A DNA stretch of 64,000 bases from JANJWP01 sp964540725 (GTDB lineage Bacteria; Patescibacteriota; Gracilibacteria; BD1-5; UBA2023), in assembly GCA_964540725.1 (NCBI GenBank), contig CAZINU010000002.1, positions 117,089 through 181,088 on the forward strand, written 5' to 3'. A model generated the notes under the pieces. It had not been told where the DNA came from, ran no database searches, and worked only from the letters and a program-made list of their open reading frames with translations. Positions 8,287-16,829 of the stretch are shown here, piece by piece. The translations under genes were made by a program, and so were the position numbers. Within the stretch, counting starts at the first letter, position 1. Every line of letters begins with the position of its first letter.

Positions 8287-9513
8287 ATGAATCCCCTCAA
8301 GCACGATTTCCCCGTCTTCGCGAACAATCCAGGTCTCGCGTACCTCGACAATACCGCGTCCGTCCAGAAGCCGCGCGCGGTCATCGATGCCCTCGTCCGG
8401 CTCTACGAACGCGACTACGCGAACATCCACCGGGGCGCCTACGCGCTGTCGGAACGCAGCGAAGTGCTCTACGACCGCTCGAAAGCGGCGGTCGCCCGCC
8501 TCATCGGCGCCGCTTCGGGCGCGGAAATCGCGTTCACCTACAATTCGACCTACGCGGCCAATCTGCTCTCGCTCTCTCTCGCGAAGAGCGGATGGCTGAA
8601 ACGGGGCGATCGCGTGCTCGTTTCGGTGGCCGAACACCATGCCAACGTCGTTCCGTGGCTCGTGCTCAAGGATTGGTTCGGCATCGAAGTGGACTTCTTC
8701 GGAATCACGAAGGATTTCGGCATCGACTTCGCCGACTTCGAAGCGAAGCTGACGCCCGACACGAAGGTCGTTTCGGCAACGGCCGCTTCGAACGTGACCG
8801 GCGCGGTCTTCGATTTGGCCGAGCTCGGTCGGCGGATCTCCGAAAAACGTGACCGCGACGGGAAAAAGCCGCTCTTCGTCATCGACGGAAGCCAGGGGGT
8901 TCCGAATTTCCGAATGGACGTCTCGGAGCTCCGCGCAGATTTTCTCTTTTTCACGGGACACAAAATGATGGCCGAAACCGGTATCGGCGTCCTCTACGGT
9001 CGGAAAGACCTGCTTAAGGCCCTCGACCCCGCCATTTCCGGGGGAGGGGCGATCAATTGGGTCAAGAAGGAGGCGTTCGCCCCCGCCGGACTTCCGATGC
9101 GGTTCGAGCCGGGAACGCCCAATATCGCGGGAGCCGCGAGCCTGCTTTCGGCCATCGAGTACTTCGAATCGATCGGAGGGTACGCGCGCGTCGAGGAAAT
9201 CGAACGGCCCCTCATCGCCGAATCGGTCGCCCGGTTCGCCCGGTACGGCGACCACGTCCGACTCATCGGTCCGACCGATCCGGCGAAAAAAGTGGGAATC
9301 TTCTCGTTCGGCATCGACGGTTCGCACGTGGGCGACGTCGCCGACGCTTTCGCCGAGAGAAACGTCTGCGTCCGGGCCGGGTACCACTGTGCCGAACCGC
9401 TCGCGAACGAACTCGGCATCGAGGGATCCGTCCGCATGAGCCTGTACCTGTACAACGATTCCGCCGATTTGGACGCGTTTTTCGATACGTTGGACGTCAT
9501 CGTTTCCGGGTAA
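8287..9513 (+). CDS. sufS: cysteine desulfurase SufS
   Basis: The PLP enzyme takes sulfur from cysteine for Fe-S assembly. The 408-aa class V aminotransferase-fold protein has the PLP lysine K226 in FTGHKMMAETGIG and the persulfide-carrying C368 in RAGYHCAEPLANELG, plus SVAEHHANVVPW and DGSQGVPN. These features place it in the SufS/CsdA group. The ATG at 8287 precedes the typical N-terminus DFPVFANNPGLAYLDNTASVQKP. Its stop TAA overlaps the next ATG by one base. Confidence 0.96.
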   Translation: MNPLKHDFPVFANNPGLAYLDNTASVQKPRAVIDALVRLYERDYANIHRGAYALSERSEVLYDRSKAAVARLIGAASGAEIAFTYNSTYAANLLSLSLAKSGWLKRGDRVLVSVAEHHANVVPWLVLKDWFGIEVDFFGITKDFGIDFADFEAKLTPDTKVVSATAASNVTGAVFDLAELGRRISEKRDRDGKKPLFVIDGSQGVPNFRMDVSELRADFLFFTGHKMMAETGIGVLYGRKDLLKALDPAISGGGAINWVKKEAFAPAGLPMRFEPGTPNIAGAASLLSAIEYFESIGGYARVEEIERPLIAESVARFARYGDHVRLIGPTDPAKKVGIFSFGIDGSHVGDVADAFAERNVCVRAGYHCAEPLANELGIEGSVRMSLYLYNDSADLDAFFDTLDVIVSG

Positions 9514-10403
9514 TGGGCATCGCGTTCGCCATCCTTTCGGCCCTTTCCATGTCGGTATCGAACGTCTTCGGAAAACGGGCCGCTTCGTACGGGGGGCTCG
9601 TTCCCAGCTTCGTCGTGCAGTACGGAACGGTGTTCGCTCTCTCCGTCATCGCGTTCTCGCTGTTTTCGGACGACGGAATTCCGCTTTCGCTCCGGACGTT
9701 GGCGTACGCGGCCGTTCTTGGAACGTTCGGATACGCCGGAATCTTCGCGTACCTCGCCTCTTCGCGAAAGATTCCCATGGGAACGTCGTTGTCGGTCGCG
9801 TACGGGTACGTTCCCGTGCTGTTCTTCGTCAACGCGGCCGTATTTCCGGATACCGAGGCGCTTTCGGTTCCCAAACTCGCGTTCGCGGCATCGTTCTTCG
9901 CGACGGTCGTAGCCTTCCTCGTGCATTCGAGCCGCACGAAGTCGGCATTTCTCCGGCACGCGTGGATGCCGCTCACGACGCTCGTTTGCTGGACCGCGTA
10001 TTTCGGGCTTTCCAACTACCTCGTAAAGACCGGATTCACGTCGCCGCTCGGATGCGTCGTGCTGACGGAGGGGTCGATCTTCTCGGTCGCCCTGGCCGCG
10101 TTCGCGGTTTGGATTTTTCGGACGAAGCGCGATCGGCCGTCGTCTCGAATTTTCGAAGGGATCGGCGCGAAACCCGTCGCGTTCGGCCTTCTCATGGCGA
10201 CGTTTCTCGTCATCGGGGCCGGGTGTATGTTCGCGTCGTACGACCTGATCGCGGCGAACGTTACGAATACCGTCGGCCTTTCGACCATCCCCTTCACGTC
10301 CGCGCTTTCCGCCGTATTTCTTAAGGAACGGCTTCCGAAATCCGACTGGGCCCTCATTCTGGCCGCCACGGGGTGTTTGGTCGGGTTTTTGTTGGTTCCG
10401 TAG
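9513..10403 (+). CDS. EamA/DMT-family transporter
   Basis: A 296-aa integral membrane protein with about ten hydrophobic segments in two halves, as in the drug/metabolite transporter superfamily. The C-terminal half ends with the typical TVGLSTIPFTSALSAVFLKERL block and a final helix LILAATGCLVGFLLVP. Translation is probably coupled to sufS (ATG overlaps TAA). Substrate unknown; its place between sufS and sufU could hint at sulfur or amino-acid transport, but that is speculation. The stop is TAG. Confidence 0.85.
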   Translation: MGIAFAILSALSMSVSNVFGKRAASYGGLVPSFVVQYGTVFALSVIAFSLFSDDGIPLSLRTLAYAAVLGTFGYAGIFAYLASSRKIPMGTSLSVAYGYVPVLFFVNAAVFPDTEALSVPKLAFAASFFATVVAFLVHSSRTKSAFLRHAWMPLTTLVCWTAYFGLSNYLVKTGFTSPLGCVVLTEGSIFSVALAAFAVWIFRTKRDRPSSRIFEGIGAKPVAFGLLMATFLVIGAGCMFASYDLIAANVTNTVGLSTIPFTSALSAVFLKERLPKSDWALILAATGCLVGFLLVP

Positions 10404-10454
10404 GGCGGGTGTCCTTCCCGTTCCATTTTTTCTCCATTTTCACAAAAAAACGAA

Positions 10455-10460
10455 TATAGT
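10455..10460 (+). promoter_or_regulatory. -10 element of sufU, leaderless configuration
   Basis: TATAGT ends 6 bases before the sufU ATG (10467), so transcription would begin at or next to the start codon. The -35 region is poorly matched. The same 6-base distance occurs at 11107 and 16830. Confidence 0.4.
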
Positions 10461-10466
10461 TCCCCC

Positions 10467-10868
10467 ATGTCCGAATACTCCGAACTCTTTCTCGAATACG
10501 CGAAAAATCCGCCCAACAGGGGGCGGATGGAGAGCGCGACCGTTTCGCACTTCGAAGAAAACCGCACGTGCGGCGATTCTTTGGAGGTCTTTTTGAAGAT
10601 CGAAGGGGGAAAGATCGTCGATTGTTCCTTCGACGGAAAAACCGCCATCGTCACGACGGCGTGCGCCGCCATGGTAGGTGAGGCCGTCGTCGGCATGGAG
10701 GCCGAAACCCCGCTCTCCATGACCTACGACGACGTCCGCGCCATTATCGGGTCGGACGTGTCGCCCCGCCGGAAGCCGGCTTCGTGCCTCGGGCTTCTCG
10801 CTATTCGCAACGCGCTCCACAAGTGGAAGGGCGACGGCGTGACGGACGATTTTTCGGACGTGCTGTAA
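10467..10868 (+). CDS. sufU: SufU/IscU-type Fe-S scaffold or sulfur-transfer protein
   Basis: A 133-aa NifU-N-family protein. SufU accepts sulfur from SufS through a zinc-bound Cys site. The three conserved cysteines are C35 (NRTCGDSLE), C66 (TTACAAM) and C107 (PASCLGLLAI), with Asp37 beside the first. With sufC, B, D and S upstream this completes a Gram-positive-like SUF set. The start lacks a leader (see the -10 at 10455). The stop is TAA. Confidence 0.9.
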   Translation: MSEYSELFLEYAKNPPNRGRMESATVSHFEENRTCGDSLEVFLKIEGGKIVDCSFDGKTAIVTTACAAMVGEAVVGMEAETPLSMTYDDVRAIIGSDVSPRRKPASCLGLLAIRNALHKWKGDGVTDDFSDVL

Positions 10869-11072
10869 GGGGCGGAAATCGCGAAATCCTCCTCGGATTC
10901 CGACAAATCCGAAAAAAATCCGGGCACGCAAAAAACCGGGGAATGGCGTAAAGGAGGAAAGCCAAACCACCGGTTCGAAAAATATGATACGTAAAAAACG
11001 GATTTTGTAAAATTTTTTTGCCGGCCTTTTTCGGTACGGCATTCCGCATTCGAAATTCTTTCCGTCTCCGCA

Positions 11073-11100
11073 TTGATTTTTCGGCCGTCCCACGTACCAT
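11073..11100 (+). promoter_or_regulatory. promoter of the ZIP transporter, leaderless configuration
   Basis: TTGATT, 16 bases, TACCAT; the -10 ends 6 bases before the ATG at 11107. The preceding 200 bases (10869-11072) hold no gene that I can see. Confidence 0.4.
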
Positions 11101-11106
11101 TCGGCT

Positions 11107-11829
11107 ATGGATACGCCTTTTCTCGCCATTCTCGCGGTTCTCGCCGTCGTTTCCTTTTCGGGAGCGTCGCTTCGATTTCTCCGCAAACGTCGGGATTTTT
11201 CGGAAGACGCGATGGCCCTCGGCGCCGGAGCCATGGTGGCCGTCGCGCTCTTGCACGTATTTCCCGAGACCGTCGAAGGGCTTCCGGAATTCGGCGCGGC
11301 GGCGTTTTTCGCGGGATTCCTCCTTATCTACCTCGTCGAAAACGTTTGGACGGTCCACGCCTGTGCCGAACACGGATGCCACTACCACCGTCCGTCCCTG
11401 GTTTCGTGGTGCTCGATCAGCCTGCATACCCTGTTCGACGGTCTCGCGGTCGGGTCGGCCTACGCGATTGATGGCCGACTCGGCGCTTTGGTATTGACGG
11501 GTATCGCCCTCCACCAGATTCCCGTTTCCGCCGCCACCTACGCCCTCATTTCGAAGGGGGGATGGACGAAGCGGACGAAAGCCGCCCTCTTCGGGGCGTT
11601 CGCGACGTCGGCGCCCATGGGCGCGGCGTTCGGCGCCTTGGCGGTTCCCGCGCTCGGCGCCGAGGGGCTGTTGCCGTGGGCCCTCGCGCTTTCGGGCGGT
11701 ACCCTCTTGTACGTGGGGGCTTCCGACCTGCTTCCGACGGTCCATCGCGAATCGTCGAACCGAACCGCCGTAATGGCGCTCTTCGTCCTCGGGGCCGCGG
11801 CCGTCGCCCTTTCCGGTTTCTTCGAGTAG
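11107..11829 (+). CDS. ZIP-family metal transporter
   Basis: A 240-aa membrane protein of the ZIP family, which imports Zn2+, Fe2+ or Mn2+ into the cytoplasm. Family markers: LLHVFPET in an early helix, the metal-binding SISLHTLFDGLAVG (helix 4), ALHQIPVSAATYAL (helix 5) and GTLLYVGASDLLPTVH (helix 6). A His/Cys-rich loop HACAEHGCHYH at about residues 86-96 may bind metal. Three bases separate its TAG from the next ATG. Confidence 0.9.
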   Translation: MDTPFLAILAVLAVVSFSGASLRFLRKRRDFSEDAMALGAGAMVAVALLHVFPETVEGLPEFGAAAFFAGFLLIYLVENVWTVHACAEHGCHYHRPSLVSWCSISLHTLFDGLAVGSAYAIDGRLGALVLTGIALHQIPVSAATYALISKGGWTKRTKAALFGAFATSAPMGAAFGALAVPALGAEGLLPWALALSGGTLLYVGASDLLPTVHRESSNRTAVMALFVLGAAAVALSGFFE

Positions 11830-11831
11830 GC

Positions 11832-12446
11832 ATGTTCGACGTCCGTTCCGACCGCATCGTCTACGTTCCCGACGGCGTCTCCGCCTACCGTTTCCGCGTC
11901 GCCGGGCCTTTGGTCTCGGGAACGGTCCGAATCGTCGATCTTTCCGACCCCGTGTTTCCGGAAGACGAAACCCTTGCCGCCCTTTTGGAAGCCGTTCCGA
12001 AAGACGGAATCCTTCATGTCCAGGGAATTTCCCTCGCGTCGTCCCTCGTTCGCATTCGCCGGTTTTACGAGTCGCTCGGGTATTTCGAAGCCGGAACGAA
12101 CCGTTTCCGCGTTCCGTTCGGAAACGTCCCCGTCACGTTCGGTGCCGACGTGGGGGACGTGGGGTGTGCCGGATTCCCCCCGCCCAAAGGCACGTACGCC
12201 GCGAAGGCCGTTCGGTCGGGATTCAATTCGGGCCTTCTCTGCCATCTCCGCCTCCAAATGCCGTCCGAGCGTTCGAACGGCAAGAAAAAAGTCCGAACCC
12301 CGCGGCAAGCGGTTTCCGAACTGTTGTTTTCCGAAGGAATGCCTCCGTTTTCGCTCGGTCGGGCGCTCTATTTCAACGCGGTCGAACGGGGAATCGTCGC
12401 CGATTTCGAGGAATGGACGATTACGATGCCAGATTCGCGTTCGTAA
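11832..12446 (+). CDS. hypothetical protein, 204 aa
   Basis: Unrecognised soluble protein starting MFDVRSDRIVYVPDGVSAY, two bases after the ZIP stop and so probably in one operon with it. There is no signal peptide or membrane helix; the first half reads as beta-rich, the C-terminal third as alpha/beta (RQAVSELLFSEGMPPFSLG). Its last 26 bases overlap the end of the convergent gene 12421-12696. The stop is TAA. Confidence 0.7.
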   Translation: MFDVRSDRIVYVPDGVSAYRFRVAGPLVSGTVRIVDLSDPVFPEDETLAALLEAVPKDGILHVQGISLASSLVRIRRFYESLGYFEAGTNRFRVPFGNVPVTFGADVGDVGCAGFPPPKGTYAAKAVRSGFNSGLLCHLRLQMPSERSNGKKKVRTPRQAVSELLFSEGMPPFSLGRALYFNAVERGIVADFEEWTITMPDSRS

Positions 12447-12696
12447 GGCTCTTGCGCATTTCCTCTTCGAGCTCCGTTTGGAGTTCCTTCATCATGGAGA
12501 GGTTTTTGAGCGTCCGCTTCTTTTCGGCCCTCTCGGCTTCCTTGCGAAGGTAGATGACGTACCCGTACACGTAGGGGCCGACGAAGTGCGCGACCGCGGC
12601 GAACGCGAGGAAGGCCGCGGCGAAGGCCGCGTCTGAAACCGATGCTCCGGCCGCGGCGGAGAAATCGTAGGAATAGACGGCGGAAGAGATATCCAT
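12421..12696 (-). CDS. small membrane protein with coiled coil, 91 aa
   Basis: One hydrophobic segment (about residues 22-50, ending YVYGYVIYLRK) is followed by a charged helix rich in Glu/Lys (ERAEKKRTLKNLSMMKELQ), a typical single-pass anchor with a cytoplasmic coiled coil. No family recognised. It starts 12 bases after the sortase gene stop, so it is likely co-transcribed with the sortase. The stop is TAA. Confidence 0.7.
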   Translation of the reverse strand: MDISSAVYSYDFSAAAGASVSDAAFAAAFLAFAAVAHFVGPYVYGYVIYLRKEAERAEKKRTLKNLSMMKELQTELEEEMRKSLTNANLAS

Positions 12697-12708
12697 AGTC
12701 TTTGGGGG

Positions 12709-13755
12709 TTACGGGGTTTCCTTCAATTCGGCGAAGACGATCATGCGGCGGAGGGTCGTTCCAATCGGCCAGCAGGTCATGAGGGAGAGCTCTTTCTTAT
12801 CTTGGTCGCGGTTTAAAATTTTCACGTCGCCCGGTTTGACGATCTTTTTTTCGCGAACGACGTAGACGAACTTCTTTTGACCGTAGTAGACGGTAATTTC
12901 GTCTCCGAAATCGAGATGGTCCATGAGGGCGAAGACGTCGTTGTACTGCCCGGGCATCCAGGGGTAGTTCGACGAATGTCCGAATACGAACGCGTTGCCT
13001 TTCTCGCCCGGACGGGACGTTCCCGGGTACCGGACGACGCCTTTTTCGAGCTCCTTCATGAAAATGTTCTCCATATGGTCGAAATCGAATCCGTGACCGG
13101 GTTCGACGTCGACGAGCGGGACGTTTTTTCCGATTTTCGGAACGACGATGCGGTTTTCGTAGGGGGCGATGTCGAGATCGACCGAAATGTTCGGTTTGGC
13201 GGGAACGAGCTTCGAGGGCGAGAGGACGTTCTCCTTGACGGCGACGTTCGATTCTTTGAGTTTTTCTTTCAAGGATTCGGCTTCGGCCGCGCGTTCGGCT
13301 TCCGAGACCGATCCGGATTCGGCTTCGGCCGCATGGGCGGTGATTTCGGACTTTCCGAGAATGTCCCGAACGGCTTCGGCCGAGGCTTTCGCGGCCTCGG
13401 GGGAGAGCCAGCTCATCGCGACCGTGGAATAGGCCGAGAAATTCATGACGCCTAAAAGGACGGCGAAAATGGCGGAGGAAACGGCGGCGTACTGAACGAG
13501 GAACGAGAGTTTTTCGCGAAGGGGCGACCGGACGGCTTCGACGGTCACGGATGTCGACGGAAATTCGCCGGAAACGCCGTCGGCTTGGATTTCGGTTTCG
13601 ACGGTGGCCGGAAGGGGCTCGGCCCCGATTTCGCGGATTCCGACGTCCGTCTCGACGGATTGGGCGGCCGCTTCGGCAGCGGCGAGGGGATCGAACGTCT
13701 CGACGGATTCGTTCACGACGGTTTCGAGGATGTCAGCGGTATTTTCCGTATTCAT
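12709..13755 (-). CDS. sortase (transpeptidase)
   Basis: Sortases cut a C-terminal sorting motif and link the protein to a cell-surface acceptor. The 348-aa protein has an acidic Ala/Glu-rich cytoplasmic N-terminus, one TM helix (about 84-110), a coiled-coil spacer and the C-terminal sortase fold. The catalytic triad is visible: H260 in FVFGHSSNYPW, C328 in LSLMTCWPIGTT and R336/R337. The TLxTC-like motif is LMTC. A possible substrate with a TGPE-type tail lies at 37732. The long cytoplasmic N-terminus is unusual. The stop is TAA. Confidence 0.9.
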   Translation of the reverse strand: MNTENTADILETVVNESVETFDPLAAAEAAAQSVETDVGIREIGAEPLPATVETEIQADGVSGEFPSTSVTVEAVRSPLREKLSFLVQYAAVSSAIFAVLLGVMNFSAYSTVAMSWLSPEAAKASAEAVRDILGKSEITAHAAEAESGSVSEAERAAEAESLKEKLKESNVAVKENVLSPSKLVPAKPNISVDLDIAPYENRIVVPKIGKNVPLVDVEPGHGFDFDHMENIFMKELEKGVVRYPGTSRPGEKGNAFVFGHSSNYPWMPGQYNDVFALMDHLDFGDEITVYYGQKKFVYVVREKKIVKPGDVKILNRDQDKKELSLMTCWPIGTTLRRMIVFAELKETP

Positions 13756-13894
13756 GGAAGGATTGGTTTTCGTGTTTGGCGGGCCGGAACGGCGCCTTCG
13801 TGCTTCCAGAGTACCCTATCTTTCTTTCGGGTTCAAAAAAACCGCTGGACTTTTCTTTCGAATCGGTCCTGCGGTAATTTTCGAATCTCGGGAT

Positions 13895-14098
13895 TTAGAC
13901 GGATTCTCGCTTGTTCGCGGCGCGGTACATGTCGGCGACGATGGCGCGTTCGCGGAGCTTGCGCTTGGAAGGCTGGCGCTCGGCGTACGCTTCGGTGCGG
14001 AGCTTGTTCGCGGTGCGGGTCTGGAAGAACATCTTCTTGTAGCGCAGAATGAGCTTGTCGTTCGATTCGGCGGCGTTCTTGAGGGCGTATACGATCAT
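13895..14098 (-). CDS. rpsU: 30S ribosomal protein bS21
   Basis: A 67-aa basic protein with the bS21 pattern: N-terminal ALKNAAESNDKLILRYKKMF and the basic tail RQPSKRKLRERAIVA. bS21 acts near the 3' end of 16S rRNA in initiation. The start MIVYALKNA has an imperfect purine tract (aaggggat) upstream, one of few here. Separate from recA by 88 bases. The stop is TAA. Confidence 0.9.
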   Translation of the reverse strand: MIVYALKNAAESNDKLILRYKKMFFQTRTANKLRTEAYAERQPSKRKLRERAIVADMYRAANKRESV

Positions 14099-14186
14099 GC
14101 TTCTATCCCCTTCGACGGGAATCAGGTGTAAAGTGGGCCGATTGTAGCGGAAAGGAGTGGAAAATCAAGGCGATTTGCAGTCCGGA

Positions 14187-15179
14187 TTATTCCGCCATCG
14201 CGCCGCGAACGGCCGTCTCGATTTCGTTCCGCAGTTCGACGTTCCCATCGAGGAACGCCTTGGCGTTTTCGCGGCCTTGGCCGAGTTTGGTTTCGCCGTA
14301 CGAGTAGAAAGCTCCGGACTTCTTGACGATGCCGGTCTCGACGCCCAAATCGAGCGCTTCGCCGGATTTGGAAATGCCTTCGTTGAAGAGGATGTCCATT
14401 TCGACTTCCTTGAACGGGGGAGCGACCTTGTTTTTGACGATCTTCACCTTTACGCGGGTTCCGGTCGCCTCCTTGTCGTCGCCCGTGCCGGATTCGATCT
14501 TCTCCTTTCGGCGGATGTCGAGTCGCTGGGAGGCGTAGAATTTCAACGCGTTTCCTCCGGTGGTCGTTTCGGGATTGCCGAACATGACGCCGATCTTCAT
14601 GCGGATTTGGTTGATGAAGATGACGGTCGCGCTCGACTTGGAAATGACGCCCGTAATCTTTCTGAGCGCCTGGCTCATGAGCCGGGCCTGGAGTCCCATG
14701 AACGAATCGCCCATGTTCCCTTCGATTTCGGCTTTGGGAACGAGCGCGGCCACGGAGTCGACGACGATGAGGTCGACCGCGCCCGAGCGCACGAGCGCGT
14801 CGACGATTTCGAGCGCCTGCTCCCCGTAGTCGGGCTGGGAGATGATGAGGGAATCGAGATCCACCCCGATTTTCCGTGCGTAGGCGGGGTCGAACGCGTG
14901 CTCGGCGTCGACGAAGGCGCAGGTTCCGCCGGCTTTCTGGGCTTCGGCGATGGCGTGCAGGGTGAGGGTGGTCTTTCCGGAAGATTCGGGACCGTAGATT
15001 TCGACGATGCGGCCTTTGGCGTATCCGCCGCCGAGGGCGGCGTCGAGGGCGATGCCGCCGGACGAGGTGGTTTCGACCTTGATGGATTCATGGTCGCCCA
15101 AGCGCATGACGGAGCCGGCGCCGAATTGTTTTTCGATCATTGCGAGCGCCGAAGCGAGCGCCTCTTTCTTGTTATCCAT
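14187..15179 (-). CDS. recA: recombinase RecA
   Basis: The DNA-dependent ATPase for strand exchange and SOS signalling. At 330 aa it is slightly short because the acidic C-terminal tail is reduced. Walker A GPESSGKTT is at residues 63-71; VDAEHAFDPAYA, Walker B LIVVDSVAALVPK, the L1 region GDSFMGLQARLMSQALRK and the L2 region GVMFGNPETTTGGNALKFYA are all present. The promoter region carries a 10-bp inverted repeat over the -35. The stop is TAA. Confidence 0.98.
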   Translation of the reverse strand: MDNKKEALASALAMIEKQFGAGSVMRLGDHESIKVETTSSGGIALDAALGGGYAKGRIVEIYGPESSGKTTLTLHAIAEAQKAGGTCAFVDAEHAFDPAYARKIGVDLDSLIISQPDYGEQALEIVDALVRSGAVDLIVVDSVAALVPKAEIEGNMGDSFMGLQARLMSQALRKITGVISKSSATVIFINQIRMKIGVMFGNPETTTGGNALKFYASQRLDIRRKEKIESGTGDDKEATGTRVKVKIVKNKVAPPFKEVEMDILFNEGISKSGEALDLGVETGIVKKSGAFYSYGETKLGQGRENAKAFLDGNVELRNEIETAVRGAMAE

Positions 15180-15206
15180 AGGGGTTGGTGGTTAGGGACG
15201 CGAACG

Positions 15207-15258
15207 AATATATACCTCCGTATGGAAATTTCAAATTTTTATATGAACTTTCCATACG
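15207..15258 (-). promoter_or_regulatory. recA promoter with overlapping palindromic operator
   Basis: On the minus strand TTGAAA (15229-15234), 16 bases and TATATT (15207-15212) form a promoter 28 bases upstream of the recA ATG. A perfect 10-bp inverted repeat, CGTATGGAAA-N20-TTTCCATACG (15219-15258), flanks the -35 box. This is where a repressor such as LexA would act, but the half-sites match neither the E. coli nor the B. subtilis SOS box. Confidence 0.6.
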
Positions 15259-15273
15259 TCGGGATGGAAACCG

Positions 15274-15501
15274 CTACCGGTGGCGGTCGTAGAAGTCTTT
15301 CAGCGAAGCTTCGGTCCCGATGCTGACGTTCCGCCCTTTGCAGACGGGACATTCGTAGCGGGGGAGTACCGGGTGGGTTTTGACGGCCTCGACGTTTTTG
15401 GAGCAGTCGCGGCAGAAAAACGCGACGTCGCCCCGCTCGGGGTCGAAGTTTTCCCGGCGTTTGCCGAAGGACGGGACGTTAACGAGATCGTTGTAGGACA
15501 T
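15274..15501 (-). CDS. zinc-ribbon protein, 75 aa
   Basis: A small protein with two Cys pairs, FFCRDCSKN and RYECPVCKGRN, spaced as one zinc ribbon, and a C-terminal SLKDFYDRHR. It resembles the small zinc-ribbon proteins common in Patescibacteria; no specific function is known to me. Start MSYNDLVNVPSFG. It lies between dnaJ and recA on the same strand. The stop is TAG. Confidence 0.75.
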   Translation of the reverse strand: MSYNDLVNVPSFGKRRENFDPERGDVAFFCRDCSKNVEAVKTHPVLPRYECPVCKGRNVSIGTEASLKDFYDRHR

Positions 15502-15593
15502 GGGCGTTTGGAATTCCGGGAGGAGTATACGTCCGGCTTTGCGGTTTCGAAAAGAAAAATCCCGGAAAAAAATCGGAAAAACCGCTCGGACGC

Positions 15594-16703
15594 CTAGAAC
15601 AATCCGCCGAAGATTCCCTTGGAATGGTCGTCGCCGAGCCCCTTTTCTTTCGCGATTTCGGTATAAAGGTCGCGCTCTTTCGCGGAGGGCGATTCCGGAA
15701 TCCGAACCCGGAGCGTCACGACCAAATCGCCCTTTCCGCCGTTCGGGAGCCGGTGGGCGCCCTCTCCTTTGAACCGGACGGCCCTTCCGTGCTGGGATCC
15801 GGCCTTGACTTCGATTTCCCGTTCCCCGACGACGGGAATGGAAATTTTTTTCTTGCATCCGAGAACCATTTCCGCCGGATCGAGATCGAGGGCGTAGTGG
15901 AGGTCCGCCCCCTCGCGCCGGAGTCCGCGGTCTTCTTCCGGAACCGAAAAATGGAGGTAGAGGTCGCCGTTCCCGTCTTTGCCTTCGTGTCCCTCCCCGC
16001 GAAGCTTCACGGTCATGCCGTCTTCGATGCCGGCGGGAACGTCGACCGTTTTTTTCGTCTTGAACACGACGTAGCGTTCGCCTCGGCAATGGCGGCACGG
16101 GTGGTTGACGAATTTGCCCGTCCCGTGGCAGCGCGGACAGGACGCCGTTTGTTCCATCGTTCCGAAGACCGTTTGCATCCTCTGGCGAACGCGTCCGCTC
16201 CCGCCGCAATCGGGACACGTTTTCGGATCGTGCCCTTTTTCGGCGCCGCTCCCGCCGCAATCGGGACAGACCGTTCGCCGCTCGAAAGAGATCTCTTCGG
16301 TTCCGCCCCTGATCGATTTTTCGAAGGGGATCCGGATGCGGATTTCGATGTCCGCTCCCACCTCCCTCCGACGGGCACCGCCGCGCCCGCCGCCGGGAAA
16401 CCCCCCTCCGAAAAACTGTTCGAAGATTTCGGAAAAATCGAAATCGGCGGAAAAGCCGCCGCCGGGAAACCCTTCGAATCCGGCCGGACCGGTCGTTCCC
16501 GTTCGGTCGTAGGCCGCTTTTTTTTGCGGATCGGAAAGGACGGCGTACGCCTCGTTCACCTTTTTGAACTCGGCTTCTTTCGTCTTGTCGCCCTTCGTTC
16601 GGTCCGGATGGAGCTCCATCGCTTTTTTCCGATAGGCGCGCTTGATTTCGTCGGCGGAGGCGGTTTTTTGGACGCCGAGCGTCGCGTAGTATTCGTATGC
16701 CAT
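15594..16703 (-). CDS. dnaJ: chaperone DnaJ
   Basis: The Hsp40 co-chaperone that stimulates DnaK ATPase. The 369-aa protein shows the J domain with HPD at residues 32-34, a Gly/Phe-rich linker with GFPGGGFSADFDFSEIF, four zinc-finger repeats (CPDCGGSG twice, CPRCHGTG, CRHCRGER) and the C-terminal substrate domains. I chose MAYEYYATLGV (16703) over an ATG five codons upstream because it fits the family N-terminus. grpE is elsewhere in the window (54585); dnaK is not seen. The stop is TAG. Confidence 0.96.
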   Translation of the reverse strand: MAYEYYATLGVQKTASADEIKRAYRKKAMELHPDRTKGDKTKEAEFKKVNEAYAVLSDPQKKAAYDRTGTTGPAGFEGFPGGGFSADFDFSEIFEQFFGGGFPGGGRGGARRREVGADIEIRIRIPFEKSIRGGTEEISFERRTVCPDCGGSGAEKGHDPKTCPDCGGSGRVRQRMQTVFGTMEQTASCPRCHGTGKFVNHPCRHCRGERYVVFKTKKTVDVPAGIEDGMTVKLRGEGHEGKDGNGDLYLHFSVPEEDRGLRREGADLHYALDLDPAEMVLGCKKKISIPVVGEREIEVKAGSQHGRAVRFKGEGAHRLPNGGKGDLVVTLRVRIPESPSAKERDLYTEIAKEKGLGDDHSKGIFGGLF

Positions 16704-16795
16704 GGGATTTTCTTGCACCTACGGTGCCGAGGTGATAATTTTCAAGGGGATTGTATGGAAAAAAAGAGAGGAATCAAGGTTCCGGGGCATTCGAA

Positions 16796-16823
16796 TTGAC
16801 AAGGGCCCTCGAGTGCGTATAAG
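16796..16823 (+). promoter_or_regulatory. promoter of the GGDEF gene, leaderless configuration
   Basis: A near-consensus TTGACA, 16 bases, TATAAG; the -10 ends only 6 bases before the ATG at 16830, so the transcript should start at the initiation codon. Confidence 0.6.
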
Positions 16824-16829
16824 ACTTCC

